Shown: piece by piece, positions 11,512-12,975 of the stretch
How positions within the stretch are numbered: position 1 is the first letter of the stretch
Layout of the letters: each line of letters begins with the position of its first letter
From: Treponema sp.
Lineage (GTDB): Bacteria > Spirochaetota > Spirochaetia > Treponematales > Breznakiellaceae
Reading direction: 5' to 3'
Length of the DNA stretch: 12,975 bases
NCBI GenBank assembly: GCA_009780595.1
Contig: WQZT01000019.1
Coordinates: 1 to 12,975 of the forward strand
The notes under the pieces: model-generated
Told to the model about the DNA's origin: nothing
The model's database searches: none
Seen by the model: the letters and a program-made list of their open reading frames with translations, nothing else
Program-made: the position numbers and the translations under genes

Positions 11512-12508
11512 ACACGGACTGGGGAAAGGGCTCGCCGCGCTGCTCCCCGCGAATCAAGTTTCGGCGAATCAAGTTTCGGCGGAGCAAGCTCTGGCGAAAC
11601 AACCTCCTGCAGAGCACGTGCCGCTAGGGCAAACTTCATCGGAAGCAGACGCAGTGTTTCCCGCACGCGGCAGCAATGCCAGCGGCGGTGATCAGCAAGG
11701 GCAGCGCGGGGAGTTTTTTATCCCGCTTGAACACGTTATCGCCAATCCCAATCAGCCGCGGAAAACCTTTGACGAGGCGGAACTGGCGGAGCTTACGGAT
11801 TCGATCCGGCAGCAGGGTGTAATTCAGCCAATTCTCGTCGAGGATGCCGGAGACGGAACGTTTATGATTATCGCCGGGGAGCGCCGGACACGGGCTGCGC
11901 GGCTGGCAGGGCTTACGGAAATTCCGGCGATACTCCGCAGGTATTCCGAAGAAAAGCGGATGGTGGTCGCTCTCATCGAAAATATCCAGCGGGCGAACCT
12001 GAACGCCATCGAGGAAGCTGCGGCGTACCGGCAGTTGATGGAGCTGGAAAATCTTTCGCAGGAGGAAGCGGCGGCGAAGGTTGGCAAAAACCGCGCAACT
12101 GTCGCCAACGCCCTGCGGCTTTTGAAACTTCCGCCGCCCATGCAGGAAAGCATCCGCAAGGGCGAACTATCCTCCGGGCATGCGCGCGCGGTGCTTTCAG
12201 TTGCCGACCCGCGCGAGCAGGAGCTGCTGTTCCACGACATTCTTGCGAAGGGGCTTTCTGTACGCGAAGCGGAAAAGCGCGCGGCAGTGCTCGGCGAGGA
12301 TGGCAAAAAGCGCGGGAGCACCGCGAAGAGCGAAAAACCCGCCGCGTCAAGCCGCCCGCCAGAACTGCTTTCTATGGAAGAAAAATTTATTAAACACCTT
12401 GGAACGAAGGTTGTTATCAACGGCGCATTGGACAAGGGGACAATCGCCATTGACTATTATTCGATGGACGACCTTGACAGGCTCTACGAGATTTTAGGCG
12501 GACGGTAG
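11501..12508 (+). CDS. parB: ParB/Spo0J chromosome-partitioning protein
   Basis: This 335-residue protein binds centromere-like parS sites and spreads as a CTP-dependent clamp. In order: an N-terminal ParA-stimulating segment HGLGKGLAALLP (5-16), a variable linker with pentapeptide repeats (18-47), the ParB/CTPase domain with NPNQPRK, GVIQPILV and GERRTRAARLAG (126-137), then ENIQRANLNAIEEA (160-173). Next comes the helix-turn-helix LSQEEAAAKVGKNRATVANA (185-204), a Lys/Arg linker, and the C-terminal dimerisation domain (290-335). The start is GTG 11501, 10 bases after AGGAG (11486-11490) and overlapping the parA stop by 11 bp. The linker before the CTPase domain (17-70) is longer than in B. 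subtilis Spo0J. Confidence 0.95.
   Translation: MAIKHGLGKGLAALLPANQVSANQVSAEQALAKQPPAEHVPLGQTSSEADAVFPARGSNASGGDQQGQRGEFFIPLEHVIANPNQPRKTFDEAELAELTDSIRQQGVIQPILVEDAGDGTFMIIAGERRTRAARLAGLTEIPAILRRYSEEKRMVVALIENIQRANLNAIEEAAAYRQLMELENLSQEEAAAKVGKNRATVANALRLLKLPPPMQESIRKGELSSGHARAVLSVADPREQELLFHDILAKGLSVREAEKRAAVLGEDGKKRGSTAKSEKPAASSRPPELLSMEEKFIKHLGTKVVINGALDKGTIAIDYYSMDDLDRLYEILGGR
11552..11641 (+). repeat. 15-bp tandem repeat in parB encoding pentapeptides
   Basis: Two identical 15-bp units (11552-11566, 11567-11581) encode NQVSA twice. They are followed in phase by degenerate units EQALA, KQPPA, EHVPL and GQTSS. Gln, or once His, is held at the second place of each. The run forms a flexible linker between the ParA-contacting N-terminus and the CTPase domain. 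The identical pair suggests recent slippage; copy number may vary among strains. Confidence 0.7.
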
Positions 12509-12509
12509 C

Positions 12510-12560
12510 GGGCTTATTTTTTGCTGCTGCAAATTTTTACAGCAGGAGGTGAATAAGCCC
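12510..12560. terminator. two-part inverted repeat between convergent parB and polyprenyl synthase genes
   Basis: The outer arms GGGCTTATT (12510-12518) and AATAAGCCC (12552-12560) pair perfectly over 9 bp. Nested inside are CTGCTG (12524-12529) and CAGCAG (12540-12545) with a 10-base loop. The structure begins just after the parB stop and overlaps the last codons of the opposing gene. It may stop transcription from both sides, although no T-run directly follows either arm, so it is not a classical intrinsic terminator. RNA end protection is another possibility. Confidence 0.45.
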
Positions 12561-12975
12561 CGCAAGAAGTTCCCGCCCTTCCCGCTGAAGGGCAAAGCCC
12601 GCCACAGTCGGCGCGGAGAATGTTTCCTGGCTGATGCGGATACATTCCCGTCCCCGCGCCTGAGCCTCTTCCAAAACGCCCGCGCTTTGTAGCGCCGCGA
12701 TAAACTTCTCGGTCTCCGGGGCGTCTGTCCCCAGCGAGCGGGCGGCGGCAAAGCACCGCGCGGCAAAATCCTTTTTTTCAGGGTAACGGTGCAGGTACAG
12801 CAACACCGGAAAACTTTTTTTCCCCTCGACAATATCGTCGCCGCGCTTTTTACCGGGATTTCCCGTGTCAAGGTTTTTCACATCGTCGAGAATCTGAAAC
12901 CCCACGCCCAACTGTTCAGCGGCGGCAGCAAAAGCGGCAGCAACCGCATCGCGCTGCCCGGCATCGAGCGTGTCC
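12537..12975 (-). CDS. polyprenyl (isoprenoid) diphosphate synthase, C-terminal part, cut by window edge
   Basis: The last 145 or so residues of a trans-prenyltransferase are present; the 5' end lies beyond 12975. The frame is open to the edge (DTLDAGQRDAVAAAF...), so the apparent GTG start at 12911 is internal. The second Asp-rich region reads GFQILDDVKNLDTGNPGKK, then RGDDIVEGKKSFPVLLYL, the lysine-bearing stretch that follows this motif in the family. Such enzymes condense isopentenyl diphosphate with allylic diphosphates to make polyprenyl carriers for peptidoglycan or quinone synthesis. The usual DDxxD is here DDxxN; the first Asp-rich motif is off the window. Chain length cannot be judged from this part. 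It converges on parB, with an inverted repeat at the junction. Confidence 0.88.
   Translation of the reverse strand, partial: DTLDAGQRDAVAAAFAAAAEQLGVGFQILDDVKNLDTGNPGKKRGDDIVEGKKSFPVLLYLHRYPEKKDFAARCFAAARSLGTDAPETEKFIAALQSAGVLEEAQARGRECIRISQETFSAPTVAGFALQREGRELLAGLIHLLL

Noticed and set aside
12228..12243. TGTTCCACG inside parB, resembling a parS half-site
   Set aside because: Only the first nine bases match the consensus; the second half (ACATTCT) does not. It lies in codons of a conserved ParB helix, so chance is likely.

Overview
The window most likely comes from a spirochaete of the treponeme group. This is inferred from content: an orphan FliL-like protein, a small J-domain protein that opens MGILGRLGNVVKSYL, a secreted protein that looks like a treponemal conserved hypothetical, lipoproteins and BspA-type repeat proteins, a DRTGG/CBS-ATPase pair, and a polyprenyl synthase with a DDVKN second motif. 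No rRNA, tRNA or other taxonomic marker is present, so the assignment is moderate. TGA is a normal stop here and TGG encodes Trp.

Layout. Positions 1-329 look like decayed coding sequence with no recognisable family. 375-879 is a YefM-YoeB type toxin-antitoxin pair whose toxin has an in-frame TGA exactly where the family has the Trp before its catalytic His-Tyr. 901-1395 (minus) is a FliL-like membrane protein. It is divergent from a cupin / threonine aldolase / M24 peptidase operon (1568-4085), and the two promoters appear to share one -35 box. A 40-residue Lys-rich protein with its own promoter and a terminator closes that block (4130-4360).

4441-6153 (minus) is visibly AT-richer. It holds an LRR lipoprotein, a four-helix membrane protein and, in the -1 frame overlapping the end of the latter, a soluble unknown. 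6355-9301 (plus) holds a J-domain protein, a BspA-like LRR protein, a secreted hypothetical and a DHH/DHHA1 phosphoesterase (NrnA-like). 9298-10620 (minus) is a CBS-HATPase plus DRTGG signalling pair. 10747-12508 (plus) is parA-parB. The window ends inside a polyprenyl (isoprenoid) diphosphate synthase gene on the minus strand.

ParA and ParB act together in chromosome segregation. The cupin-aldolase-M24 operon suggests amino-acid or peptide catabolism. The CBS-HATPase and DRTGG proteins probably form a nucleotide-sensing regulatory module. I see no complete new defence or mobile system, no CRISPR array and no transposase. The most unusual signals are the disarmed (or recoded) toxin, the possible -1 frameshift in the membrane-protein gene, the shared divergent promoter, and two genes whose -10 box lies so close to the ATG that the mRNA may be leaderless.
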